A DNA stretch of 32,121 nucleotides from a virus (IMGVR_UViG_3300032070_000779:1-32121), one strand, 5' to 3'; positions 15,162 to 23,006 are shown, counted from the first letter of the stretch. Notes: generated by a model from the letters alone, not told the origin. Program-made: numbers and translations.

Positions 15162-15386
15162 ATGGTTGAATGTCCGAATTGTCATGGTACGCTGGAAGAA
15201 AAGGCTGGTCGAATACCGCAGATGCATCTTCCTGAGACTAAGAGGGGCTGTAGAAACACTAGGCCCGGCTATTATTATCATTGTGTAGCCTGCGACAAAT
15301 ATTATATCGTTACCCGCGCGCTTGTTGAAGTTCCAGCAAATCAAATCAATCTCAAAAGATTATCTGCTCGAGATCGGCTTACATGA
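15162..15386 (+). CDS. Zinc-ribbon protein
   Basis: 74 residues. Two knuckles, C-P-N-C (4-7) and C-V-A-C (41-44), with an aromatic strand between (GYYYHC) make a four-cysteine zinc ribbon. ATG 15162 is preceded by GAGAGATC. Follows the winged-helix gene by 12 nt. Probably a nucleic-acid or protein adaptor; no family recognised. Confidence 0.6.
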   Translation: MVECPNCHGTLEEKAGRIPQMHLPETKRGCRNTRPGYYYHCVACDKYYIVTRALVEVPANQINLKRLSARDRLT

Positions 15387-15446
15387 TGTTTTAACATGCA
15401 GTTTCTTGGACTCGAGATCAAGTCATAGTCATTAGGAGTTGATGTT

Positions 15447-15935
15447 GTGAGCTACAATGAAGAAAGTATCGCGGAATTCTATGGTTTCATGAGCTTTAGC
15501 TCTGCAGATCCAAAGCTTGAGCAGGCTATGCGAGAGAGGGAAAAGAAGTATGGTTACAAGAGAGGCTCAAACGCAAGCTTCACCAAACCAGGCGAGTACA
15601 AGGATATCCAAGAAAGCAGCTTCGCGGATCCAGTCGGCTACAACTACCCAATCAACGACGAATACGTTCACGCTGCTGTATCCTATTGGAGTCACATGGA
15701 CCACCGAAAGGATTACGGTCCCGCTGCGCGCGCATTCATAACAGAACGAATCATCAAAGCAGCCCTAGCCAAGGGCATAACTGTTCGGTGGAAGCCGGAT
15801 GACCCTGACTACAGAGGCCTTCCTGAATCCTTGAAAAAAAGGTTAGAAGGCTACGCGAACGGCAAGAAAAGCTTCCTTGAAGATAACGAGCGCTTCAAGG
15901 CTTACTGTCACGAATTAACGCGAAAGAGGATGTAA
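15447..15935 (+). CDS. Head-region protein with DPxGYxYPIxxxxxVxAAxSYW domain
   Basis: 162 residues from GTG 15447 (AGGAG 8 nt upstream). Residues about 58-108 (SFADPVGYNYPINDEYVHAA ... ITERIIKAALAKGI) match a small helical module often found in or beside phage maturation protease proteins, where it reads DPxNxxYPIDTxExVRAAxSYxxxP. It ends 3 nt before the protease gene, consistent with a role in prohead assembly. The function of the module is not known to me. Confidence 0.6.
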   Translation: MSYNEESIAEFYGFMSFSSADPKLEQAMREREKKYGYKRGSNASFTKPGEYKDIQESSFADPVGYNYPINDEYVHAAVSYWSHMDHRKDYGPAARAFITERIIKAALAKGITVRWKPDDPDYRGLPESLKKRLEGYANGKKSFLEDNERFKAYCHELTRKRM

Positions 15936-15938
15936 AGC

Positions 15939-17330
15939 ATGAAACTGAAGTATTACGTGCCTTTTAAAGCGCAGATCGGCCAAGACGCCCAGCTAGCAGT
16001 TAAGGAGAGCTTGATCAACATTGAAGGCACAGCAATCGATACGACCGTGAACACGAATAAGTGGCAAGTTCCCCCGGAAGACCTTGACTTTTTCGTCTCC
16101 AGCCTTCAAGGTGCACAGCTCCGAATTGATCACGCTGAAAGCGCATTGGCCGTGATAGGAAAGGTTCCAGAAGCCAAGAACCTAGGAAGTTCTGCTTGGT
16201 TCCGCGCTGAAATCGGCGACGCAAGCATTATCCAGAAGGTGCTTAGGGGATATCTGACGCATGTAAGCGTTCAAGTTGACAGCGACAACGTTGAATGCAG
16301 CAAGTGCAAGAAACAGACTCGTAACGAAGGTATGCTTGTACACTTGTGCCCGGGTGCCTGGGAAGTCGTTCATAAACCGAAGGTCCGCGAGCTCAGCATC
16401 GTTGCGAGCCCTGCGTATAAGACGACGGAGTTTAAGCCTGTTGGCTTCGCAGCTGCAATGAACGAAAGCCAATCTAACATACGAATGTGCGAGGGAGCAT
16501 GTGTTAGCGGCGCCTGCACGGACAAGAGCAGCGTAACCTGCAGAATAAAGGCTTGGTCACCTGATCTCGAGTCTTTCAGGGCGAATGTTGATTCTAAGGA
16601 GAAGGGCGTGCTCGAGGCGCGTAAACAAGTTTTGAAGAGGCTTCTTGCTCTTCGTGTACGTATCAGTTCACAGTTACTTGACGGTAACGAAGATGTGGGT
16701 TCTAACCGAGAGGTGCAAGAACCTGAAAACAAAACGAACGAACACAAAGAGGTGAAGCCATTGTCTGCACAACAGAATGGGCAGCAAGCGGCTTCTCCGC
16801 ATAAAGCACAAGGCGTAGTTAACGTTGCTCCCGGAGAGGGAGCGCCAAAGCAGGTAACATACGAGGAAATGCAGAATCAACTGAAAAGCTTAGGCGATCA
16901 ACTAATGAAGGCTGAAGGCGCAGAAATCGATGCTCTGGGAAAGAAAATCGCTGAAATAGAGGCTGAAGTTGGAAGGCGCGCAACCAAAAATGCCTTGACT
17001 AGAAAGCTGAGCGAGCTGAGCAAGAAAATGAGTGAAAGCGCAGAATCTGCCGGGAAGGGCGAATCAGCAGAAGCAGCCAAGAAAGGAAAGAAAGCCGATC
17101 CTGGAGCTGATGCTGTAGACGATCGAGATGACGACGAGGACGAGGAAAAGAAGCCTCAGCAAGCAGGCGCACGCGCGCATGGAAAAGGCTTAATCAGCAC
17201 TGAAGACATGGATCAAGAGTCAACTGGTCCATCGTCACCCTGGTTCAAGGATTTTCTGAAGGCTAACGCGAAAATGAGGGAGCAGGGCAACACGACCTTT
17301 TCAGGGCAAGCAAAGGGTGAAGGACTATGA
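15939..17330 (+). CDS. Head maturation serine protease fused to scaffold
   Basis: 463 residues. The N-terminal ~170 residues follow XkdF/HK97-type prohead proteases: catalytic His65 (RIDHAESALAVIGKV), Ser110 (LTHVSVQV) and the strand VRELSIVASPAYKTTEF with Glu151. An unusual Cys-rich insertion (C120-x2-C123 ... H135, C137) between the Ser strand and the last strand looks like a zinc site, and a second Cys cluster (MCEGACVSGACTDKSSVTC) follows at about 182-201. Residues ~270-420 are Lys/Glu-rich and helical, as in scaffolds removed during maturation. The head would mature by cleavage of scaffold and capsid protein. Overlaps the decoration gene by 4 nt. Confidence 0.8.
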   Translation: MKLKYYVPFKAQIGQDAQLAVKESLINIEGTAIDTTVNTNKWQVPPEDLDFFVSSLQGAQLRIDHAESALAVIGKVPEAKNLGSSAWFRAEIGDASIIQKVLRGYLTHVSVQVDSDNVECSKCKKQTRNEGMLVHLCPGAWEVVHKPKVRELSIVASPAYKTTEFKPVGFAAAMNESQSNIRMCEGACVSGACTDKSSVTCRIKAWSPDLESFRANVDSKEKGVLEARKQVLKRLLALRVRISSQLLDGNEDVGSNREVQEPENKTNEHKEVKPLSAQQNGQQAASPHKAQGVVNVAPGEGAPKQVTYEEMQNQLKSLGDQLMKAEGAEIDALGKKIAEIEAEVGRRATKNALTRKLSELSKKMSESAESAGKGESAEAAKKGKKADPGADAVDDRDDDEDEEKKPQQAGARAHGKGLISTEDMDQESTGPSSPWFKDFLKANAKMREQGNTTFSGQAKGEGL

Positions 17331-17758
17331 GCGACACTTTTGAAGGCACTAACCCGCACATTAGCGACCGGTACATTACTCGGGAAATCGCTGGCGAAAT
17401 CTTAACGATGGGTCAAGTCGTAGAGCTCACGACTGCTGATCAAACCGTTAAGAAGCCAACAACAAGCCCAGGCAACAAACCCTCCGGTGTCTGCATAACT
17501 AGTGCAGCTCTCGGCAAGAGCGTTTCAGTTCTTTGGCGAGGTAGAGTACGCGCAAAAGCATATGGAACAATAACAGTCGGAGACTGCATAACTTCAGGTC
17601 CTGGCGGAACAATTCAGACACGCGCAGCAATCTCAGCAACAGACCTGACCGGCACAAGCGCAGCCATAGCAGCTATCCTTAACACGGAAAGGTCAATAAT
17701 GGGCATCTGCGAAATCGGCGCGGCAAGCGGAGCCTCAGCAGTAATCTTCCTGACATAG
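17327..17758 (+). CDS. Capsid decoration protein (DUF2190-like)
   Basis: 143 residues. The pattern GVCITSAALGKSVSVLWRGRVRAKAYGTITVGDCITSGPGG is that of small beta-barrel stabilising proteins (DUF2190/gpD-like), with the usual V-x-x-x-G-x-V-x-x-x-A and GD-x-I-x-S turns; the C-terminal half is Ala/Thr-rich with IMGICEIGAASGASAVIFLT. Directly before the capsid protein and overlapping the protease gene by 4 nt, the standard place. Likely trimers at capsid threefold sites. Confidence 0.75.
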   Translation: MSDTFEGTNPHISDRYITREIAGEILTMGQVVELTTADQTVKKPTTSPGNKPSGVCITSAALGKSVSVLWRGRVRAKAYGTITVGDCITSGPGGTIQTRAAISATDLTGTSAAIAAILNTERSIMGICEIGAASGASAVIFLT

Positions 17759-17768
17759 GTGATTGAAG

Positions 17769-18677
17769 ATGAGCATGACACCAGACGCTTTTACATGGGT
17801 TGATACTGGCGCAGTAGCGTATCCAGCCTTACACAAGAAAATCATCGAGCTAACAATGCCCGCACTGATGATCAAACAGTTGCTTCCAGAATTCCCATTA
17901 GTCGCAGGCAGAACAGCAACCTTCGCTAAGGAAGCCGGCAGCCGAAGCGCAGCTATAAGCGAGATTAGCCCGGGCGTTGAGATTCCAATGGATTTCACGC
18001 CGCTATCATACGTGACCGTAACGCCATACAAGAAAGGCCAACGTGAAAGGGTTGTCCGCGAAAACATCGAAGACTTCTACATTCCAGTGATCGAGCAGCA
18101 GCTCAGACGTCTAGCAAGACGTATGGCCTACACGATTGACTATGACTGTCTCAGCGTAATAGGCGCCGGCGCAGGAATCAGCAGCGGAGCAACAGGCTGG
18201 AGCATGGGCAGCACAGGAACACGCTTCCAAGTCAGCGCAGGCACAGCCTACGGAGTAGGCCAAGAGGATATTCTCTGGGCAAAAAGCTACATTGAATCTA
18301 AAAGCTTCAAGCCAACACACTTCATCTGCAACCCCATAAACGCTAGGGACCTGTACGAGCTGCCAATGTTCTCGCTGTGGGCGCATTACGGCGAGAAGAT
18401 TATGAAGGGCGGCGTAATCGGCACAATCTACGGCGACATACAAGTTCTCGTAACACCTGTACAATCAGCTGGCACCGCATACATGGTTAGTACTGGAGAG
18501 AATCCAAGCGGCGCCTACGCGCCTATGGGCTTCTTCGTCATTAAACGGCCGTTGATGACGGATCTGGAGCTCAAGAAAGACTTCGACTGCGTAGATGTGT
18601 CGCTTACAACAAGGTACTCGCCTGTAGTCTTGAGCGGAGACGCTATCGTCCAAATAACAGGACTGAAAACAACCTAA
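17769..18677 (+). CDS. Major capsid protein, HK97 fold
   Basis: 302 residues from ATG 17769, with GGTGATT ending 4 nt upstream. An early helical N-arm, the E-loop region with VTPYKKGQRERVVRENIEDF (about 80-99), a long spine helix (VIEQQLRRLARRMAYTIDYDCLSVI), and P-domain strands THFICNPINARDLYELPMF and YGDIQVLVTPVQSAGTAYMVS are the order seen in HK97-fold capsid proteins. Flanked by decoration gene and a terminator-like run, as expected for the most expressed late gene. No obvious long propeptide; scaffold is provided by the protease gene. Confidence 0.85.
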   Translation: MSMTPDAFTWVDTGAVAYPALHKKIIELTMPALMIKQLLPEFPLVAGRTATFAKEAGSRSAAISEISPGVEIPMDFTPLSYVTVTPYKKGQRERVVRENIEDFYIPVIEQQLRRLARRMAYTIDYDCLSVIGAGAGISSGATGWSMGSTGTRFQVSAGTAYGVGQEDILWAKSYIESKSFKPTHFICNPINARDLYELPMFSLWAHYGEKIMKGGVIGTIYGDIQVLVTPVQSAGTAYMVSTGENPSGAYAPMGFFVIKRPLMTDLELKKDFDCVDVSLTTRYSPVVLSGDAIVQITGLKTT

Positions 18678-18689
18678 ACCCTCTAAGTA

Positions 18690-18728
18690 AGCTACAAAGT
18701 AGCTACAACCCTCTTTCCCCCTTTTTTT
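18690..18728 (+). terminator. Terminator after the capsid gene
   Basis: AGCTAC-AAA-GTAGCT hairpin at 18690-18704, then a pyrimidine run ending in a C5 block (18717-18721) and T7 (18722-18728). The same C-run then T-run layout recurs at 19425-19436, 24773-24785 and 29397-29405. Confidence 0.6.
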
Positions 18729-18822
18729 AAGGTCAATTTCACGTTCACATCTCACATGGGACGTTCCTTCTGGAAGTCTCTTCATAGTTCACCATTTAAT
18801 GGTGACGGAGAAAAGACAAACA
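18729..18822 (+). promoter_or_regulatory. Leader of the membrane-protein gene
   Basis: 94 bp between the terminator and the next gene. TTTCACGTTCACATC (about 18737-18751) resembles AATCACGTTCATATA at about 24793-24807, also placed just after a terminator-like run and before a gene; this may be a shared promoter element. GGTGACGGAG at 18801-18810 is the probable Shine-Dalgarno. Confidence 0.3.
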
Positions 18823-19392
18823 ATGAACGACACGCAAGTGATAATCAGCTTCGCAGCCATAACAATCGCTATTCTTCTGCGTACTTTGCTGCCGAGTCTC
18901 AAGAAACTTCAGGCAGGAGCTTCCTGGGACCACACGTACACGGCAACTGCAATCTTAGCGTTCATCACGAGCTTTGCTAGCGCAGCGGCAACATTCCAAA
19001 CGTTCACGATACCTGAAAACGTAACAAGCATTTTAGGTATCGTGTTGATCAGCTTCGTTTACGGATGGGGCCTCAACGACGTCCTCAACACCAGCGTTGC
19101 GGACCTACAGACGCCTTCAACCTCTAGCACGTCAACAGCTTCAAAAGTAACCAGCAGCACTCAAACCTCTATAGGATCCTATATGGGCTGGGCAATCAAC
19201 ATAGTGAATGGGTACTTGGTGCTTTATCCGCCTGCAACCCTTGTCTCAGATGTAGGCAGAGTTATTGGGTTAGGCAGCGTCATCGGCTACGATTCAACCT
19301 TTGATTTCCTCAAGCTAGCAACACAATACATTGACGCGACCCTTGCTGCCATGCAAAACCCAAACTACCACGCAGGAAAGCCAGCAGGATAA
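18823..19392 (+). CDS. Multi-pass membrane protein, holin-like candidate
   Basis: 189 residues from ATG 18823 (MNDTQVIISF); an ATG eight codons earlier is possible, but GGTGACGGAG lies between the two. Three membrane helices: about 4-22 (VIISFAAITIAILLRTLLP), 37-57 (TATAILAFITSFASAAATF) and 66-84 (SILGIVLISFVYGWGL). A Ser/Thr-rich linker then a soluble C-domain follow. Three helices and a location among late genes fit a holin, but no lysis enzyme is seen, so a virion or cell-surface membrane role is as likely. Flanked by terminator-like runs on both sides, so it is probably its own transcription unit. Confidence 0.5.
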   Translation: MNDTQVIISFAAITIAILLRTLLPSLKKLQAGASWDHTYTATAILAFITSFASAAATFQTFTIPENVTSILGIVLISFVYGWGLNDVLNTSVADLQTPSTSSTSTASKVTSSTQTSIGSYMGWAINIVNGYLVLYPPATLVSDVGRVIGLGSVIGYDSTFDFLKLATQYIDATLAAMQNPNYHAGKPAG

Positions 19393-19424
19393 ACGTTGCG
19401 AAGCAAACAGTTAAAGCATGAATT

Positions 19425-19436
19425 CCCCCCTTTTTT
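19425..19436 (+). terminator. C-run/T-run terminator
   Basis: C6 followed by T6, 33 nt after the stop of the membrane-protein gene. Archaeal RNA polymerase stops at T-rich tracts; the C block before it recurs at other gene ends in this window. Confidence 0.55.
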
Positions 19437-19698
19437 AGTTAACATTTTTGCACGTCAGCCAGCATTCAAAAACCATCTTCTTTCACTTCTCCGAAGATAG
19501 TTTCTAGGAAGGTTGGAGTGTGCGTTTTGCAGCTCTCCTTTCTCCCTGGCCAAGGCTGAAAGCTGAAAGTGCCATGTTTAACAGTTTCGTCGTCTGGTTG
19601 AGTAAGAATCTCTGCAGGCATTGCAGCTGCGGCAAATATGAGATTTGCCTGCACTGCAGAGTACACAGGTTACTCAACAGACTGTATGGTCGATAGGT

Positions 19699-19717
19699 CT
19701 GTTCGCGCGCCGAACAG
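19699..19717. repeat. Palindrome family 2, copy 3
   Basis: CTGTTCG-CGCGC-CGAACAG, perfect 7-bp arms. Eighteen of 19 bases equal the copy at 8037-8055. It ends 10 bp before the second parS-like palindrome and 56 bp before the spike start codon. Confidence 0.65.
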
Positions 19718-19727
19718 GCTTCAAAAG

Positions 19728-19746
19728 TATGCCACGTGGCATAATC
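19728..19746 (+). repeat. parS-like palindrome, copy 2
   Basis: TATGCCACGTGGCATAATC, identical to copies at 5348-5366 (minus strand) and 29379-29397. Intergenic, upstream of the spike gene and beside palindrome family 2 copy 3. Confidence 0.8.
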
Positions 19747-19773
19747 TTCATAGTCATGGGAGTGACAAAAAGC

Positions 19774-22065
19774 ATGAATCAACAACAGACCTCAAAAGGA
19801 TCCTTAAACATCAACCTGAACAGTCTAACCCCTGTAAAAACAGTTCTGATCTGCGCTATTCTCCTTTGTGCTGGAATTGCTGCTTATCTAGGTGCAAACA
19901 TCAACGTGAATGTTGATGTTCAAGCTCGTGTTCAAACAATCGAGAATAGGCTTGATATTCCAGTGAACAGCAGCCTCAGCGCCTTTCAGAAGAGCAACAC
20001 GTACCTTGTCATCCAGCATAGCGCTGGCGCGTGTTTGATGAATCAGAGCGGTTATCTTACGGAGTTTCTTGCAAATCAGAGCCAGATAATTATGGATGGT
20101 TTTGGAAATGTTAGCAGTGCCGGCGGCAGCGTTCACGTTCAAACAGGAAGCTACACAGCATCCGTAACTGTTCTGAATAACGTAAGATTCATCCTTGACG
20201 AAGGCGCAACAGGAATAACTTGGACCGTCGCCTCTGGAGCAACCTGTATCATTGATGACTTTAACTCTGGCGTATTCGCGTATTACCAAGCTGGCCTAGC
20301 CTACAGCGTCTTCAATTACTCCAGCGGGAACTTGCTTGTGGCTACGATAAACAGCACGACCGTAAACTTGAACAATCTAGTCTGGAACGGATTGAACAGA
20401 ACGGATACTATTGCAAGCCCTACGGGCGCGTACAATTATATCATCACAACGAATGGCGCCGGGAACTTTTTCGCGAAGAATGGCACGGATGGCACGGTTC
20501 TTCAAAACACAAACATAAGCGCAGTCGTAAACAGCGAGATAGGAAACCTAACAGTTGTGGGCTCTTCTGGCGGAAGAATTCTCATGAAAGCGGGAACATA
20601 CAACTTTACCGCGCCAATAATCATGAAGCAGCATATTTGGATAGAAGGCGAAGGCCCAAGCATAACAATACTGCAGCTTGCAGATAATGCAAACTGCAAC
20701 CTCTTCGAATACAAGAATAGCTCAACGAACGTTTTAGCAGAAATATATTCCATGACCATAACGGGCAACAGTGGAATGAACACGCAAGGATCAGGCATAT
20801 ACATTGAACCAACGGCAGGCGGCACCTTCTGGGACCTATCTCTTCACGACGTGTATATCACTCATTTCGCGCAGTATGGCATTTACACAAGTCAGTTCTG
20901 GGGCTACAGCTTCTTCGATGTCATCAGTGAATATAACCTGCTTGACGGAATACACGTTACAGGCGGATCCAGCGGCCACATGATCGGCAGCAAATTCATG
21001 TTAAACGGGCAGTGCGGCCTCAACATGACGGGCGGCGGCTACCTTGACTGGACAGACGATGACTTTCGACAAAACGGTTATCACGGCGTATGGCTGAACG
21101 GCTCAACCTGCAGCTTCATCAGCTGCCACTTCATCCAGAACAGTGCAAGCGCGAATAACACGTATGATGGCATCTTCCTCTATGGGACAGCTGCAAGTTA
21201 CACGCGCATAATTAGCTGCGAGTTCAATGGTAAAAATGGAAACAATTTTGAACATTACGGCGTCGCAATCGCTGCTGCAAGCGTAGCGGAAACCCTCGTT
21301 GAAGATAACACTTTCTACGGGTATGGCGCTGCTCCTCTGGTTGATTATGGGACGGGCTCAAGAATTCATTATAATCATGGCTGGAATACCGAAGGTAACG
21401 GTGCAGCGACTTTTCCCAGCGGTAGCGTATCCTACAGTTTTCCACATGGACTCAATGGCACACCTACGAATGTTGGAATTAACTGGCAAAGCGATTTAGG
21501 CGGAAGAGGTTTCTATTGGAGTGCGAACAGCACGTACATAACGGTTACGCTCACTCAGCCGGCAGTCCTGCCGAACGTTGCTTTGGGAATAACTCCGACT
21601 ACGACGGCTTGGGGTGTTGCGCCGACAAGCTTGGCTAACAGCACGGACGGCGACTGGACAACAAGCACGACAAACGGGACAACTAATGCGACGGGCTCGC
21701 AGGTCATAGGCACTCTTGATTATGACCTTGGAGCAACGTATACGTGTGAAGTCTTTACGAAAGTAGGCTTGCTCGTCAATCAAACCTGCACCTTGACCGG
21801 GTACTGGTACTATTCCAATGACGGCACAAACTGGAACTATAACACGGCAACGGGAGCATTTCAACGTGTAAATCCGACTAGCGAGCTTATAGTCGATAGT
21901 CAGGTTGAATGTGTCTCTGCTAGATATGTGCGTCTGAGCCTTTCGGCGAGTGTTGCCGCAAATTGCACGGTCTGCGTGTATGAAGTAGCAATGTTCAACA
22001 TGATGCCTGCGGTTGCGGCAAGCGCAAACTACGGCTTCACGTGGTCTGCAAAGCTGGGTTCATAA
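19774..22065 (+). CDS. Membrane-anchored beta-helix spike / receptor-binding protein
   Basis: 763 residues from ATG 19774 (GGAGTGA 8 nt upstream); the open frame runs further left through the parS-like site but lacks a better start. One membrane helix near residues 18-37 (VKTVLICAILLCAGIAAYLG). Residues ~80-540 form repeated short strands with Asn/Gly turns typical of a right-handed parallel beta-helix (pectate-lyase/NosD type), starting at GGSVHVQTGSYTASVTV. Then a lectin-like domain (SYSFPHGLNGTPTNVGINWQ ... DLGGRGFYWS) and a discoidin/F5-8C-like end (ANSTDGDWTTS ... CVSARYVRLSLSA). Many N-x-S/T sequons imply glycosylation outside the cell. It may bind or trim host glycans; the membrane anchor is unusual for a tail spike. 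Confidence 0.7.
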   Translation: MNQQQTSKGSLNINLNSLTPVKTVLICAILLCAGIAAYLGANINVNVDVQARVQTIENRLDIPVNSSLSAFQKSNTYLVIQHSAGACLMNQSGYLTEFLANQSQIIMDGFGNVSSAGGSVHVQTGSYTASVTVLNNVRFILDEGATGITWTVASGATCIIDDFNSGVFAYYQAGLAYSVFNYSSGNLLVATINSTTVNLNNLVWNGLNRTDTIASPTGAYNYIITTNGAGNFFAKNGTDGTVLQNTNISAVVNSEIGNLTVVGSSGGRILMKAGTYNFTAPIIMKQHIWIEGEGPSITILQLADNANCNLFEYKNSSTNVLAEIYSMTITGNSGMNTQGSGIYIEPTAGGTFWDLSLHDVYITHFAQYGIYTSQFWGYSFFDVISEYNLLDGIHVTGGSSGHMIGSKFMLNGQCGLNMTGGGYLDWTDDDFRQNGYHGVWLNGSTCSFISCHFIQNSASANNTYDGIFLYGTAASYTRIISCEFNGKNGNNFEHYGVAIAAASVAETLVEDNTFYGYGAAPLVDYGTGSRIHYNHGWNTEGNGAATFPSGSVSYSFPHGLNGTPTNVGINWQSDLGGRGFYWSANSTYITVTLTQPAVLPNVALGITPTTTAWGVAPTSLANSTDGDWTTSTTNGTTNATGSQVIGTLDYDLGATYTCEVFTKVGLLVNQTCTLTGYWYYSNDGTNWNYNTATGAFQRVNPTSELIVDSQVECVSARYVRLSLSASVAANCTVCVYEVAMFNMMPAVAASANYGFTWSAKLGS

Positions 22066-22092
22066 TCAAATGAAATAGGAGAGGGGTTAGGG

Positions 22093-22794
22093 ATGGGTTC
22101 AGCAACAATAACTGCTGGAAATACTTATGTTGACGTACTGCACGGTCTCAGCTTCACGCCTACGATAGATCAGATTCAGCTAACCCCGCAGGATGACTTG
22201 GGCGGTAGAGGCTTCTGGCCTAGCAATCCGGGAGCGACAACTTTTCGCATAAACATAAGCATGTTTGACCCGGATACAAATCACGTTTTCAGTTGGCAAC
22301 CTATCGGTACAGGAGCGCCCGTTACTCCTGCAGGAGCTTTTCCGATTGCTGCGAGTGATGTTCAGGCAGCCTTGAATGCAACGTATGACAGCGTCAATCA
22401 TGTTTATGATGTTTATGGTTTGAAAATCGCTGATACGACCCTTGCAGCATACGTAAGCTTCGCAAACAATTACATACTTTCGATTCTTGGATCCACGCCG
22501 GCATCGACGGACCCGAAGTATACAGTAGCCTATAACGCTGCGCTGGACATAGCTTGCATTCGCGTTCTCGTCATTAGCATGGGCGGCAGCCTCGTAGGCG
22601 CCTTCGACTATTTCCTAGGCGATTTGCGTGTTGCCCGGGCAGGACCGTACAAAGAGGCGATTATGGCGACTTTGCAGGGGTTCAGGGAAGACTTGAGCCG
22701 GCATATGGTGAATCTTTCGCCTGTTGCAGTTGCTTTCGTTCCAAGATTGCAGAGTGAAGTAAGTAATGCACAGGGGCCGTTAGCGTCACCATGA
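22093..22794 (+). CDS. Head-tail connector with N-terminal lectin-like domain
   Basis: 233 residues; GAGGGG precedes the ATG. Residues 1-70 are a beta domain (TYVDVLHGLSFTPTIDQIQL ... DLGGRGFWPSNPGATTFRI) that shares the DLGGRGF core and flanking plan with the lectin-like part of the spike. Residues ~85-233 are helical, beginning AASDVQAALNATYDSVNHVYD and running through ALDIACIRVLV and GPYKEAIMATLQGFREDLSR, the layout of gp6/gp15-type connector adaptors. As the first gene of the post-capsid connector block its position agrees. The fusion of a sugar-binding-like domain to a connector is odd. Confidence 0.55.
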   Translation: MGSATITAGNTYVDVLHGLSFTPTIDQIQLTPQDDLGGRGFWPSNPGATTFRINISMFDPDTNHVFSWQPIGTGAPVTPAGAFPIAASDVQAALNATYDSVNHVYDVYGLKIADTTLAAYVSFANNYILSILGSTPASTDPKYTVAYNAALDIACIRVLVISMGGSLVGAFDYFLGDLRVARAGPYKEAIMATLQGFREDLSRHMVNLSPVAVAFVPRLQSEVSNAQGPLASP

Positions 22795-23006
22795 CCCAGA
22801 ATATTCCGGGTGACCCTGTTGAGTCTGGCCCGTACGATTTTAGTGTTCCCCAGAACCTTGCTTCCGCAGGAACGGCACGTACGGTTTGGAGTGGCAGTTA
22901 CGTGTATGCTTACGTGCGAGGCCAGAAACTGCTTTTGACAAGCCAGGAGCTGCAGAACCTCATTAACAACGGTGAAGACGTAGAAGTTAGGACTCCAGGC
23001 ACCTAG
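22791..23006 (+). CDS. Small neck-region protein, unknown
   Basis: 71 residues, overlapping the connector gene by 4 nt (ATGA). A short strand region RTVWSGSYVYAYVRGQKLLLT and a helix SQELQNLINNGEDVEV; no cysteines or membrane segment. No family recognised; position points to neck or tail assembly. Confidence 0.6.
   Translation: MTQNIPGDPVESGPYDFSVPQNLASAGTARTVWSGSYVYAYVRGQKLLLTSQELQNLINNGEDVEVRTPGT

Larger units (their letters stand above)
19437..19773. other. Gene-free region with several hairpins before the spike gene
   Basis: About 340 bp. Inverted repeats from left to right: ATCTTC/GAAGAT (19475-19498); GGAG ... CTCC with an inner TGC/GCA (19515-19538); and a large nested structure 19593-19681 made of TCT-G-GTTGAGTAA / TTACTCAAC-AGA (19593-19605 with 19670-19681), CTCTGCAG / CTGCAGAG (19610-19617 with 19654-19661) and an apical GGCAAAT-ATGAG-ATTTGCC (19631-19649). 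Then come one copy of each palindrome family. This may be a structured leader of the spike mRNA or a separate RNA. GGAGTGA at 19759-19765 is the spike Shine-Dalgarno. Confidence 0.5.

Noticed and set aside
19466-19666. Leftward open frame of 66 codons with protein-like composition (ending FLETIFGEVKEDGF)
   Set aside because: No Shine-Dalgarno, GTG or internal ATG start lies within the large inverted repeat, and it opposes the surrounding late genes. Kept as an alternative reading of the region but not called.
19645-19773. Extending the spike gene 43 codons upstream
   Set aside because: The extension runs through the hairpin and both palindromes and begins without a Shine-Dalgarno; ATG 19774 has GGAGTGA at good spacing. 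The peptide SMPRGI shared with ParB is only the parS-like DNA read in the same frame.
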